Assembly (NCBI RefSeq): GCF_030272615.1
Contig: NC_081407.1
Location: forward strand, 97,137,897 to 97,201,896
DNA: 64,000 bases
Source: Cryptomeria japonica
Taxonomy: Eukaryota; Streptophyta; Pinopsida; Cupressales; Cupressaceae
Reading direction: 5' to 3'
Part shown: piece by piece, positions 47,953 through 58,640 of the stretch
Layout of the letters: each line of letters starts with the position of its first letter
Numbering within the stretch: the first letter of the stretch is position 1
The notes under the pieces: model-generated
Told to the model about the DNA's origin: nothing
What the model saw: the letters and a program-made list of their open reading frames with translations, nothing else
Database searches by the model: none
Translations under genes and position numbers: made by a program

Positions 47953-49111
47953 ATCCTTTCTGATTATTCATAGTTAGATTTGAAAATTGGATTCCTTGAT
48001 TACATTTCCATGTTTGATCTTTTGCAAAATTTTAGAGGTTAATTGCATAAAAACCCTAAATTTTCTTTTTAGTAATTAAGCTCGTGAAATGTCTAAATGT
48101 TGATGCTTGTTTTAGATCTTCCCTTCTATTACAAATTATCAATTCATATTTGTGCTTTAATTCTGAAAATTAAGTGGTTAAGTGTCAAAACCCTAATTTT
48201 TGAAACCCTCTTGATTCAACCTTTGTCCGACAATTTCACTGATCAAAACATCTCCAAATCAGCTGTAACTTTGGATTCCACAATAAAATCACAATATCTT
48301 TCATCCCTGAAAATTTGGAAAAAAGTTGCGAGGACCGTGTGCACTCCGAGCGCCATCGTCCCTGACATTTTCTTCGAAATTTCGGGAGCTAGATCTTACT
48401 GTATTTTCCTGCTAAAATCCAGAATTTTGGCTGATTTTATCAAATCTAACACTTTCAAAATTACAGTCAAAGTTGGTCTAGGGATTGCTTGGATTAACGC
48501 TTCTAATCATTCAAAAATCATTGAAATTGAAATTTTGTGTCAAAATTGTGTTCTTACTGTCCTAAATCTGAAAAGTGTGTTTGCATTCATTCAAAATTTT
48601 AGTGCTTTATTCAAATTCTTGCAATTTGTGACTTTTGAAATTAAGTGCTTAATTACAACAACTTTAATTTCCGCTTTCAAAATTGAATTTTGCGTGAAAT
48701 TGAGTCAATTTTCAAATTTCAAAATTTGCATTGCTCTTGACATTCCCTCTAAAATCATAAAATTCAAAATTTCAGTTTCCCTCTCTTTTTCAAAATTCAA
48801 ATTTTGCATTTTTCGACAATCTTGGTAGGGTTCAATTTCGAGATTGCAACTTTAATTTGGCCTATCTACAGATCGTAAAATCACTCAATTTTTTTAGATT
48901 AGCTCTAAAATCATCATAACTTTCATCCCTGCGAATTTCGAAAAAAGTTGCTGGGACCGTGTGCACTCCGAAGCGCCACGGTCCCTGACATTTTTTCTGA
49001 AATTTCGGGAGATTGTTCTGATTGTATTTAACAGCTTAAATCCAGAAGATTGGCTGATTTTACTGAAAATTGCTACCTCTAAATTCAAAACTTTCTCTCT
49101 CTCTCTAGTGC
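47953..49111 (+). other. Leader of element N with an internal duplication
   Basis: AT-rich. Two similar segments of about 160 bases (near 48280-48440 and 48895-49055) each carry a hairpin core resembling those of the LTR, then CCCTGACATTTT, AAATTTCGGGAG and a TTGGCTGATTTTA motif. The open frame at 48097-48828 spans this AT-rich DNA and has no domain. A TC run precedes the gag start. Confidence 0.65.
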
Positions 49112-52100
49112 ATGAGTTTTACAACAATAAGCCCTACTTACACTATTCCCGTTAGACGAAGCCGTAGAATTAAGTCTTTCCGAGGTTTAACTACTGAGGA
49201 GATGGAACCTAATTTGAATAGCCTTTTTAACGAGGACATGGGTAATTCCTCTAATCCTCCTAATGATGAAGAAGCTCTCCATGAGGTTTCTGAAGAACAA
49301 CTTTCGAAATTGGATAACCAATTTGACGATTTTCGACAATGGATGTCTCAAGAATACCCTGATAGTCAAGCTCTTCCTTTAATTGAGGGTCTAAAACGTA
49401 TGCTTCAAAGTGATAAGAATGGAATTGATATTTTGCATGGTATTGCACACATTGTGGATTCGAATGTGATGCCTATGAAGAGTTGTGCTGAAAATTTGGG
49501 TTATACACAACCTCCTACTCAAGTCAATCATTCTATTCCTTTGATGACTTCTATTGCTAGCGTACCTACCTTTACATCAAACATAATGGCTACTTCTACA
49601 CAAGACATTCCTCCTGTGATCACCAGTCATGGGGGCAATCCTTCTTCTTCAATCAACCCTCTTCCTTCATTCAATCCAACTTCTTCATTCATTCCTTCAA
49701 TGAGTGTCCCTATTACATCTCCACAAATGAACATGATGCAAGGGGGCAATTCGTTTAACCATTCCATTCCTCCTTGTAGTGTTCCTCCTGTCCAATCATC
49801 TCCTATGAATAATTATCATAGAGTCCCACCACCTTACTCTTTACCTTCTTTCAATAACATAACACCTCCATCACAATCTAAAACGTCTAATATGAACTCT
49901 TCGACTGAAGCGACCATTAACAATCTTGCACAAACTGTCTCTTCTTTACAGCAACAAATTGCCTCTATGAATCAATCTAAGTTTAGTGTGCCCACATTTG
50001 ACGTTGCGAGCCCACTTTCTCTTGACATTGTTCGAGCTATCCCCCCTAAACATGTTAAAATTCCACATTTGGAGCTTTATAATGGTAAGGGTGATCCTCT
50101 AACACATGTTACGACTTTTCAAACAATATGTACTGATTTTGCTTATGACCAAAGGTTGCTTGCAAAACTATTCACTAGAACATTAAGAGACAAAGCCCTA
50201 CAATGGTATTGCTCGTTGCCTTCTTATTCTATTACTTCTTTCGAACAACTTGCAAATGCTTTCATTCAACAATTTCAAAACAATATAAGTCCTAAAGTTA
50301 CTTTGATTGATTTAATGCATTGTAAACAAGGTGTTAAAGAAAAAGTGACTGATTTCATTGGTAGATATAAGCATTTGTATGCTCAAATTTCCTTTCCAGT
50401 GCCTGACAATGATATTCAAAGAATCTTTATTTCTAATTTACAAAAAGATATTCGAGACAAACTTCTGTTTTCTGAGTTTACTTCTTTCCAACAATTGTGT
50501 GCAACTCTTCACAATTATCAACTGACTGTGAGTCAAATGGAACAATCACATCCTATGGCTCCGAGTGATAAGGGTGATAGCAGTCAACAACCATTTGGGA
50601 AGTTTAAACCGAACAGAGATTCCATCAAATTCAATGAAAACATCATCAACAACAATGTGAATGCAGCATCAGGTGTGCCTCCTATTTCTAAATTTTTCAA
50701 GAAAGAAAGAAAGTATACTCCTTTGAATGAATCATTGCATAGTATTATGAATAAGTTATTGGAACAAAATGTGCTTACTCTTCCTCCTATAAGGCAAATT
50801 GATCCTGCTAAGATTACTTCACCTTATTTTGATAACAAAGCTTTTTGTCAATTTCATCGTCAGCCTGGGCATGATACTGAAAAATGTTTTTCTTTAAAGG
50901 GTAAAATTCAAGATTTGATTGATAATAATACTATTTCTGTTTCTGGAGTGAATGATAAAGGCAATACATCTGTAGCTCCTCCTAATCAAAATCTTCAGAT
51001 TTTCACTGATCCATTACCTTCTCATACCTCTAATGCAATTGAGGCTAATGATTCCTCTCTCTCATCTGATGGTCTTGTGTCTATGACTCTGAATGTGATT
51101 AACTTTGTAGAGCAGCAAGAAAACCCTAAAGAACCTTCCATCACATTTGATTCCAGTGAAACCATTAGGGCACCTGATGGTCCTTTATACATAGTTGCAA
51201 AAGTCAAGAATACACCTTGCCGTGGAGTGCTTATTGATCCTTCGTGCATGATTAATGTTATTACTGAAGAATTTCTTTTTACTTTGCAATTGAATCAAGT
51301 GATTTATGACAAAACAGATGTGATTGTGAAACTATTTGATGCATTTTCTTCTCCTGCAATTGGTTCTATTACATTGCCTATTGAGGTCCATAACAAATCC
51401 CTTGATGTGAACTTTGCTATTATTCCTTCATCCGAACAATTTCGTGTGAAGCTTGGCTATCCTTGGCTATCTTCCATGAAAGCTATTTCTTCTCCTATAC
51501 ATAAGTGTTTGAAATTTTCCCATAATGGTGAAGTTGTTACTGTCAATCATAGTCTTTTTAAACCAGCTGAAAGAACTTCTAGCATTCCTATTGATTACTT
51601 TTGGCCTAAACAATTCCAATCTCTTCCTCCGCGAAGTGATCATCTTTTCAAATCTTATCAAAAGTGGAAAACAGATATGATCCTATCTCTAAGTGAACCT
51701 AGAACACCTAAACTTGATATTCCTATCATTCTTGAGAAGGAAGTTCTCCCTTTGAAAGATAAAACCAATATCTTTCCTCAAGAAGATTCCCAACCCATTC
51801 CTATGGATGTAACTATGTCTATGCCTAATAAATTTCCTAAAAGTAGACCTATCCCTCCTCGTCATGATGGACTTGGTCTCCTTCCTAAACCAAATATTCC
51901 TCCTTTATATGGAGCAGTCCCTCCTCCTTCTTTTTATAGAGAGAAGAGACCTTCTTCTTCTCCTATTATCCAGCCTAAGAGACCACAACCTAAACACCCA
52001 AGTGATAAGGATGAGAACATTCCTCCTCCTCAATCTTCTCCACTTCCTACTAAGACTAGACGAAATCGTTCGGCACGTGAACGCCGACGAAAGCGTCGTC

Positions 52101-52222
52101 TTAGAGCTCAAGCAGCTGCTTCTCAAACTTTGCAATCTCCAAAAACACCTTCAACAAGCATTATTCCATTTTCTCCAAAATCTCCAAAACATAAGATGCA
52201 TGATGGTCTTGATCTTGTGTGA
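49112..52222 (+). CDS. gag: Element N Gag with protease-like domain (1036 codons)
   Basis: ATG at 49112 opens an uninterrupted frame. The order is: a short basic start (RRSRRIKSFRG), then an acidic region, then a Ser, Pro and Asn-rich stretch (residues about 150-280). The Gag domain is at about 311-485 (LELYNGKGDPLTHV, then LAKLFTRTLRDKALQWY). A C-X2-H-X4-H-X4-C zinc knuckle lies at 579-592. The protease-like fold spans about 690-810, but its active site reads D709-P-S-C where B has DNGA and C has DGGA, so it is probably inactive. A Pro-rich tail with RHDGLGLLPKPN and a basic patch (RERRRKRRLRA) end it. The long intact frame suggests recent selection on Gag. Particle formation is its likely role. 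Confidence 0.88.
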   Translation: MSFTTISPTYTIPVRRSRRIKSFRGLTTEEMEPNLNSLFNEDMGNSSNPPNDEEALHEVSEEQLSKLDNQFDDFRQWMSQEYPDSQALPLIEGLKRMLQSDKNGIDILHGIAHIVDSNVMPMKSCAENLGYTQPPTQVNHSIPLMTSIASVPTFTSNIMATSTQDIPPVITSHGGNPSSSINPLPSFNPTSSFIPSMSVPITSPQMNMMQGGNSFNHSIPPCSVPPVQSSPMNNYHRVPPPYSLPSFNNITPPSQSKTSNMNSSTEATINNLAQTVSSLQQQIASMNQSKFSVPTFDVASPLSLDIVRAIPPKHVKIPHLELYNGKGDPLTHVTTFQTICTDFAYDQRLLAKLFTRTLRDKALQWYCSLPSYSITSFEQLANAFIQQFQNNISPKVTLIDLMHCKQGVKEKVTDFIGRYKHLYAQISFPVPDNDIQRIFISNLQKDIRDKLLFSEFTSFQQLCATLHNYQLTVSQMEQSHPMAPSDKGDSSQQPFGKFKPNRDSIKFNENIINNNVNAASGVPPISKFFKKERKYTPLNESLHSIMNKLLEQNVLTLPPIRQIDPAKITSPYFDNKAFCQFHRQPGHDTEKCFSLKGKIQDLIDNNTISVSGVNDKGNTSVAPPNQNLQIFTDPLPSHTSNAIEANDSSLSSDGLVSMTLNVINFVEQQENPKEPSITFDSSETIRAPDGPLYIVAKVKNTPCRGVLIDPSCMINVITEEFLFTLQLNQVIYDKTDVIVKLFDAFSSPAIGSITLPIEVHNKSLDVNFAIIPSSEQFRVKLGYPWLSSMKAISSPIHKCLKFSHNGEVVTVNHSLFKPAERTSSIPIDYFWPKQFQSLPPRSDHLFKSYQKWKTDMILSLSEPRTPKLDIPIILEKEVLPLKDKTNIFPQEDSQPIPMDVTMSMPNKFPKSRPIPPRHDGLGLLPKPNIPPLYGAVPPPSFYREKRPSSSPIIQPKRPQPKHPSDKDENIPPPQSSPLPTKTRRNRSARERRRKRRLRAQAAASQTLQSPKTPSTSIIPFSPKSPKHKMHDGLDLV

Positions 52223-52536
52223 GTCAAAGATCCTATTTTTATAAATCTTGATGATGATATAGATGAAAATGTTATTCATGATGAAAATGTTACTCCTCTT
52301 GCTTCTGATAGTGAATATGAACTTGTTGATATTGATAACCATTTATCTAATGAATTTTCTAAAGCACTTATCCTAGCTCCTAGACAAGAACAACGTGGCT
52401 TGGAACATGAACATAGCCCTTGTTTGGATCTTGTGATAGCTCCATCTGCTGTGTTGAATGTTCCTCCTGTAGCATGTTCCCTGCCTTCCCGAAACATTGA
52501 TCAGCAAGATCGGGGGGTAGATGACGTGCTAGACTA
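52223..52536 (+). pseudogene. In-frame extension of the N frame after TGA
   Basis: After the TGA at 52220 the same frame stays open for another 104 codons, acidic in composition (FINLDDDIDENVIHDENVTP), and ends at a TAG at 52534. The TGA may be a mutated CGA or TGG, making the original protein about 1141 residues. Read-through is the other possibility. Confidence 0.55.
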
Positions 52537-53277
52537 GTTACATTAGCATAGCAGATTCTCTCCTCCTCTCTTGTGTTACTTCTTCTATATGTTATTCTCA
52601 TTCTTCTATTTGTTGTCCTTAGTGTTGTCTACTTGAGGACGATGCAAAACATTGAGATCTCTTTTGGTCTCTCTCATGTTGACTCAAAAGACACATGTGT
52701 TCCCTTCTTCTAGGTGACCTTCCTTGATTGGGGAATGAAGAACAATTATGCATACATACATATGATATACATGAATTATCATACAACATACTGACCCCGA
52801 GGAAAGCGAAGTCACCTCGTGCTTTGTGTTTTGTGTCTATTATCCTTGGGCTTATCTCACACTTGGGGGCTAAATCCTTGCAATAACGTGCTCCTTTCCT
52901 TTCTCATTTCTTATGTGTATCACTACGTTAAAACAATCACCCCCGTTGAGGCGTGTGCGATCGCTTTAATGTAGGGGGGCATACATCCTGTCTATCCCTT
53001 CAGGATACATGAAAATTTCTTGGAGAACTCAGCTTTGCCTTGAAAATTTTTGGTATTTCTCTTGCATGACTCATAGTGAGGGAACCTTACTGCTGACAGT
53101 CATGGTTCTCCCTCGTGATCTTCCCTTTTACTTTGTCAATCGAAGTCGTAAGATCCTTAGTCCACTGGGGGCTTGGTGTGTCTTGCCTCCTTGACGTGGT
53201 GAAAGTCTTTCAATATTGTTTCCTTGTACTTTACCGGAAGTATGAGCATACATACTCCCGCTAAAGTGGGGGCTAAA
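52537..53277 (+). other. 3' non-coding region and purine tract of element N
   Basis: No gene. GGGGGGCATACATCC near 52975 resembles the pre-LTR block of A, B and C. CTAAAGTGGGGGCTAAA (53261-53277) abuts the LTR and is the likely plus-strand primer. Confidence 0.65.
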
Positions 53278-54479
53278 TGTAGTGTCCTAAAATTGTGACA
53301 CTTGCAATTTCGACTGCATTTCGGTCTTCACGATGGCGACGCAACACGCAACCTGAATGGAGACCCCGAAACCTGATTATGACACCAAAAACTGCATTTT
53401 CTTGCACCCTGGCCTGAACCTCCTTTGCACCTTGCTGTCCCGGGAGGTGGGACCAGAGCGCCCAGCGCCCTGGTCCCTGGGTCCTATTTTGGGCCCGGTC
53501 TCTTTTGGACTTCGGGTCTTTATGTTTGCAAATTGGAAAATTATCTTTCCTGGTCGGCCTAAGGTCGGGAAAATCAGTCTATCAGCCCTAATTGACAAGT
53601 ATATAAACTACATTTTCCTCTTTCATTCGATATGATGATGGGAAAAAGCGTGGAAATTATACTCAAGCATTCAAGCATTCAAGCATTCCTTCAAGCAATT
53701 GATCATTTCAAGTCTCCATTCAAGGCTAAGTGTTGCATTCAAGACAAGGATTCAACCATTGAAGAGGAGATCACTTACAACATACTACTACAACATACAA
53801 CATACAACATCTATACCTTCCCACATAAGGATACAAACATCCTTACAACAAGGTATTAGTACTTGTTTTACATTACAGACATTTACATTTACAGCATTGC
53901 TCATTTCTTGGTTAATTCCAAAACCGTGGTTTGACCTAAAGGCAAACCCCTAATCCCTAACCCCCCAATTGTCTTCGCTTTTCTATGTGTAGGTTGCAGG
54001 TACGCGACTGAAATTGAAGATTTGGAATCCTTGTGCAGAGACGAACAGATCCCCCTTCGTTTCACGGATTTTTTGGAGGACCGCGGCGCTCGGCGCCATC
54101 GTCCCGATAACTTTCGCTCAAATTTGCAGGACAGCGCCGTATCGACATTTTACTGCTAATTCCAGGTCCGCAGCTTCATCCTATATCCCTAACTTAGTTT
54201 ATAAGCGAATCTTTCTCACTTTCTATGCATTCCTAGCTTAATTCTTCTATGCACATTCTTTACAAAAGAGGGTAGCCTTGCTTCCTTAACCCTTGAAACA
54301 CATTTAGCATCCAATCTTGCATTGTGTGGGATTGGATCTTGTGGGTTTCAACCCCTCTTTTGAATGTAAAGTCTCTCCCCTAAGTGAAAACCATCAACCC
54401 TAGTGAATCTCCCTTCTCTCTCCTTGGAGTTGGAAGAGGGGAGAGCAACTAGGGTTCGATCGCGATTTTTCGCTTTACA
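53278..54479 (+). repeat. 3' LTR of element N (1202 bases)
   Basis: Near-copy of 46736-47930 with one extra 10-base CAAGCATT unit; followed by CAAGG. Confidence 0.93.
53600..53607 (+). promoter_or_regulatory. TATA box of the N 3' LTR
   Basis: TATATAAA in the same context as at 47058. Confidence 0.65.
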
Positions 54480-54484
54480 CAAGG

Positions 54485-56458
54485 ATAGATCCATTGAAAT
54501 ACCTTCTCAATAAAGCAACACTTACTGGGTGACTGGCCAAATGGGTAATGATCCTGAGTGAATTCGACATCGAGTATGTGGACAGAAAAACAATAAAAGG
54601 ACAAGCCATTGCAGATCAATTAGCAGATGCTCCCATGATAGATGATGTTCCTCTAAGTTCGGAATTTCCAAATGAATCCATTTTAACAATGTCACATACG
54701 AAGCCATGACAACTGTACTTCGACGGCTCATACACACAGCATGGGGCGAGAGCTGACATCCTCTTTATAACTCCTCAAGGGGATTCTATACAAAAATCAT
54801 ACCGCTTATCATTTCCTTGCACTAACAATATAGCGAAATATGAGACATTAACAACTGGATTACGGATAGCAGTTCAGTGGAAGATCCAGCAACTTCGTGT
54901 TTTTGGGGACTCTCAACTTGTAATCCATCAAGCAACTGATGATTACCAAACAAAAGATGAAAAATTAATGCCTTACAAACAAATGGTGGATGACCTAAAA
55001 CAACACTTCACAAAGATAGATTTTGAGCAGATACCAAGAGAGCAGAATTGCGCTGCAGATGCCATGGCTACAATTGCTTCACTGATCGATCTACCTCCAA
55101 ATGAGACCCGCTATGAGTTCTTGGTGGATAACCTTTTGGTTAATTCATATGAGATCATTCCTACTAAGACGATATGTGTTGTCGGTCTTGAGTCCCAGTT
55201 ATATGGTTCCATTTTCACATACCTTCGTGACAATACCCTACCTCCTGATCTATCAAATAACCAACGTCGCACTTTCATTCGCCAATCCTCTCGATATGTC
55301 ATTTTAGCTGATATCCTATACCGGCGAGATCTAGATGGCACTCTCCTTAGATGTTTAGAAAGTGACGAAGCTCAGATTGCGTTACGGGAAGTACATGAAA
55401 GGATATGTGGTCCACATGCTAGTGGTCCTACCTTGGCCAAGAAACTCATCAGGACTGGATATTACTGGCCCAATATGGAAAAGGACTCATATCAGTTTGT
55501 CAAGAAGTGTAAGCAATGTCAAATTCATGGAGACCTCATACATGCGCCAGCACAAGAACTTCAACCAATTGCGTCTCCTTGGCCCTTTTGTTAGTGGGGA
55601 CTCGATCTCATAGGCAAGATTCACCCTCCTCCTTCTTCCAATGGTCATAAATTCATTATCACTGCTACAGAGTATTTCACAAAATGGATTGAAGCTGTAC
55701 CTCTCACACAAGTCACTGGAAAACAGATTGCTATGTTCATCCTCAACTATATCATTTGTCGATACGGTATTCTTGTTTCCATTATCACTAATAACAGACG
55801 TCCCTTCAAAAATCAGGATGTTCACGAACTCTGTGATCGCTTCCATATTTCCCATTGTTTCTCCATGCCATATTACCCCCAAGGTAATGGTCAAGTTGAG
55901 GCGTCTAATAAGACAATCCTTAAAATCCTCAAAAAGATAGTCGTCGACGCTGGCCGTAATTGGCATATCCAACTTAATCTTACACTTTGGGCCTACAACA
56001 CAAGTGTCCGCACGCCTACAGGAGCTACACCCTATTCACTTGTCTTTGGCGCTGAAGCCATCTTGCCTATTGAGGTCGAGCTGCCCTCTTTACGGGTCTC
56101 TTTGCAAAACATCATCAGTGATGAAGACTATAGGGTCTCTCACTTACAAGAGCTTGAACTACTGGATGGATGAAGACAAACTGCTTTTAATCATCTCAAG
56201 GCTTACCAACAACGAATGAGTCGCAACTACAATCACAAGGTCAAGCCTCGCACATTTGAGGTAGGTGACTTGGTTCTCAGAGAAAACCCCAAAAACCAGC
56301 AAGACGGAGAGAAGAAGGGCAAGTTCGAACCAAATTGGCTTAGTCCTTACATCATTACAACAACATATGGATCTGGGGCATATCAGCTCTCAACTATAGA
56401 AGGTGAACCTTTGGAGGATCCTATCAACAGCATGCACCTTCGTAGGTTCTACACATAG
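54485..56458 (+). pseudogene. pol: Element C RNase H and integrase, right of element N
   Basis: The frame broken at 46735 resumes in register with IDPLKYLLNKATLTG. In-frame stops: TGA 54530 (B has arginine), TGA 54707 (B has tryptophan), TAG 55592 (just before integrase WGLDL) and TGA 56171. The second RNase H begins LYFDGSYTQHG. The integrase zinc domain has CKQCQIHG. In the core the first D (WGLDLIG) and the E (QVEASN) remain, but the second catalytic Asp is Asn (55790, IITNNRRP against IITDNGLP in B). The C-terminal domain ends MHLRRFYT at a TAG (56456). The enzyme would be inactive even without the stops. Confidence 0.9.
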
Positions 56459-56543
56459 CTCTTTGGAATATCCTAATTCAAAAAATAAAAAAAAATAAAA
56501 AAATACAAAAAAATAAAATTATAAAACAAAAAAATCGTTACTT
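56459..56543 (+). other. A-rich tract after pol of element C
   Basis: Runs of AAAATAAAAAAA between the pol stop and the stem-loops. A shorter A-rich segment sits in the same place in B. Confidence 0.6.
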
Positions 56544-56691
56544 GGTGAAAACCTGGCAAACAGGCGCCTTGTGACACAAAAAAATTTGAAAAAATCAAAA
56601 AAAGTAAAGAGAAATATTTTCGTCCAATGGTGAAAACCACTTCGGTGGCACCCTAGGCAAGTACCATGGTGAAAAATGGGTCACCAGCGCC
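56544..56691 (+). other. Three conserved double stem-loops after pol (element C)
   Basis: 56544-56568: outer GGTG with CGCC (one G-U), inner CCTG with CAGG. 56629-56652: outer GGTG with CACC, inner CCAC with GTGG around TTCG. 56668-56691: outer GGTG with CGCC, inner TGG with CCA. The last two are 15 bases apart, as in B. Confidence 0.65.
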
Positions 56692-56807
56692 ATGCGTAGA
56701 GACATTGCTCCTCCCTCCTTCAGGATTCACTTTCATCACTTCACTTTGCACACACTCACGACCTATTCATCCACAATAAACTTACCCATAACCCCACCAC
56801 TAGACGC

Positions 56808-58604
56808 CTATCTCTTTCGACTCCCTTTCGTAGCTGTCGCTGTCTGCGATGGTCTATGGAAGCTCCTCACCCGCTGATCAGCTGGCACCGCACCATAATA
56901 AAGATCCCGCCAGTAGGCAATATCCTCCCCTACCCGCAAAACATAGGCATATCCAGCCCCTGTGTCCTCTGCCGCCTGCCTCCCAGCCCTCAGTGCTGTC
57001 TCAGCCTCTGTGTAGCGCTGAATGGCCTAATCCTGCTCCCGCTCAGTATCTCTGAGCCGCCTCCTGAGCCTATCCCTCTCCCTCTCCAGGTCTTGGATCT
57101 CATCTGCCTGTCCTCGGCAGATCTCCCTCAGCTCCGTCAGCTCATCCTCCTCTGGCTCAGCCCCCTATGGCTCTGCCTGTGGCTCCCCCTGTATGGGTTC
57201 CTGCCCCTGTGCCTGTGCCTATACTAGTGCATGTCCCTGTATCTGTCCTTGTACCTGTCCCTGTACCTGCACATGTCTGGGACCCTGTGCTGCTGGCACC
57301 TGTAGCGGTAATCCACCGCAACCCCTCACCACCCGAGCCTGCTTGTCCTCTCCACCCTCCCTCTGTGGTGCCACCCTCCTCTCTCCAATTTCCCCCCTCC
57401 TCCATCGGCCTCTACCCCCATCATCTCCATCATCATCACCATCCCCACCACCATCCCCATCTAGTAGCTCTCCTGGATCTGTCAGGCGTGGGAATGGATA
57501 CTCGACCCAGTATGCTATGTACTCGGCATCCATGCCGACATCCTCAATCTCTGGCCACATGTCCCAGGGTAGGGGCATCATCTCTACTAGCTGTGTAACA
57601 GCCTGATCATAGGATAATAAGGGCCAAAATTGCGCCTGATCCCTGACAGTACGTGCATATATGCCTGAACCCCGTGGCATCCGCTGGATCCTGCTGAACT
57701 GCCTGCCCACCCTATCCACTAGCTGCCTCTCCAGTACATAGGGTGTCCGCCCAATTAGATACCTACTTCGGAAGGTGTAGGGAAGCTCTACCGCATCATC
57801 CTCCCATTGCTCGCATCCCAGGTATGGCCTCCATATGACCATATCAATGTCATCAATCACCCGCCGCCAGTGCTCTAACCTGCCAATCCGTGGCTGCGAA
57901 GTGATCATGTCGTACAAGTGTACGAAACTGCGTCCGTGACCTCTGCCCCTGAAATGTATCGGTCTCGTCACTGGCATATGCTCATAGGCCCACACCTGTA
58001 ACAATGTGACCCTGTAGCCCAATCCCACTGACCCGTGGTACACAAACTGATGCAGCTCGTAATACAGGTGTGCTAGCACACACGGTCCCCAGACATATCT
58101 GGTGTGCTGTGTCACCAGTGTCTCCAATGCACCTCCCCAGCCCACAGCCAACCCTCGTGTCGCTCTATCAGGACACAAGAACCCACTGATCGCTCCTCCT
58201 ATCACTGTTGGCAGCGCTAATCCTATAGCAGTCATGGTATCCCAAGCCACATGTCCTACCCTCATCTCTAGTCCTGGGTCCCGGAACACTCGTCTCAGGG
58301 CCTCCCTGTCTCCATCTCGATCGTATGGAATCAACTCCCCATCGATCGGTATCCGCAGAATCCTGTATACATCCTCCAGGGTGACTGTCATCTCACCCAT
58401 CGACAAATGGAATGTACAAGTCTCAGAGTGCCATCTCTCCGCCAGTGCAGTCAGCAGTCCCATGTTTGCCCGAAACTCAGGCACATATAGAATATGTCTT
58501 AGACCCATAGCCTCAATCGTCGCTCGGTCCTCGACTGTCAACTCAGGTTGCAATCTCTGCGTCGACGAGAACCTCTCCCGTGATTCCAACATAGGCAAAT
58601 ACTC
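56808..58604 (-). pseudogene. Plant mobile domain protein, antisense, exon 2 (599 codons, three TAG stops)
   Basis: Minus strand. After a CTGCAG acceptor the exon reads EYLPMLESRERF, then the plant mobile domain: LLTALAERWHSETCTFHLSM, GEMTVTLEDVYRILRIPIDG, later WGGALETLV and WRPYLGCEQWEDD. An acidic Gly and Asp run and a Gln and Gly-rich stretch follow, then a coiled coil (TELREICRGQADEIQDLERE) and the end LYYGAVPADQR. TAG codons at 57221, 57167 and 57029 (minus-strand start positions) are all explicable as CAG to TAG, and the frame never shifts. PMD proteins act in the nucleus in silencing and genome stability; the domain is also carried by plant transposons. It lies antisense between pol and the 3' LTR, as in A. 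With exon 1 the intact protein would be 620 residues. Confidence 0.85.
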
Positions 58605-58640
58605 CTGCAGTCATGCAAATCAATCATGTCAGTCATAGTG

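Larger units (their letters stand above)
46736..54479 (+). mobile_element. Element N: gag-only (TR-GAG type) non-autonomous LTR retrotransposon, 7.7 kb
   Basis: LTRs 46736-47930 and 53278-54479, duplication CAAGG at 46731-46735 and 54480-54484. One long frame encodes Gag plus a protease-like domain. No reverse transcriptase, RNase H or integrase occurs in the 5.3 kb interior, so it depended on another element. Its primer site equals that of B. The LTRs differ by about 23 substitutions, mostly transitions, plus a 10-base and a 1-base indel. It lies within the RNase H region of C in the same orientation. Non-autonomous gag-bearing elements of this kind (TR-GAGs) are known from plants. Confidence 0.93.

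Noticed and set aside
48097-48828. 243-codon open frame in the N leader
   Set aside because: Phe, Ile and Lys-rich reading of AT-rich DNA that spans a leader hairpin and starts at a poor codon.
57167-57606. Pro and Val-rich plus-strand frames over the PMD exon
   Set aside because: They are the opposite-strand reading of the acidic and Gln-rich tail of the antisense PMD gene, which has real domain homology.
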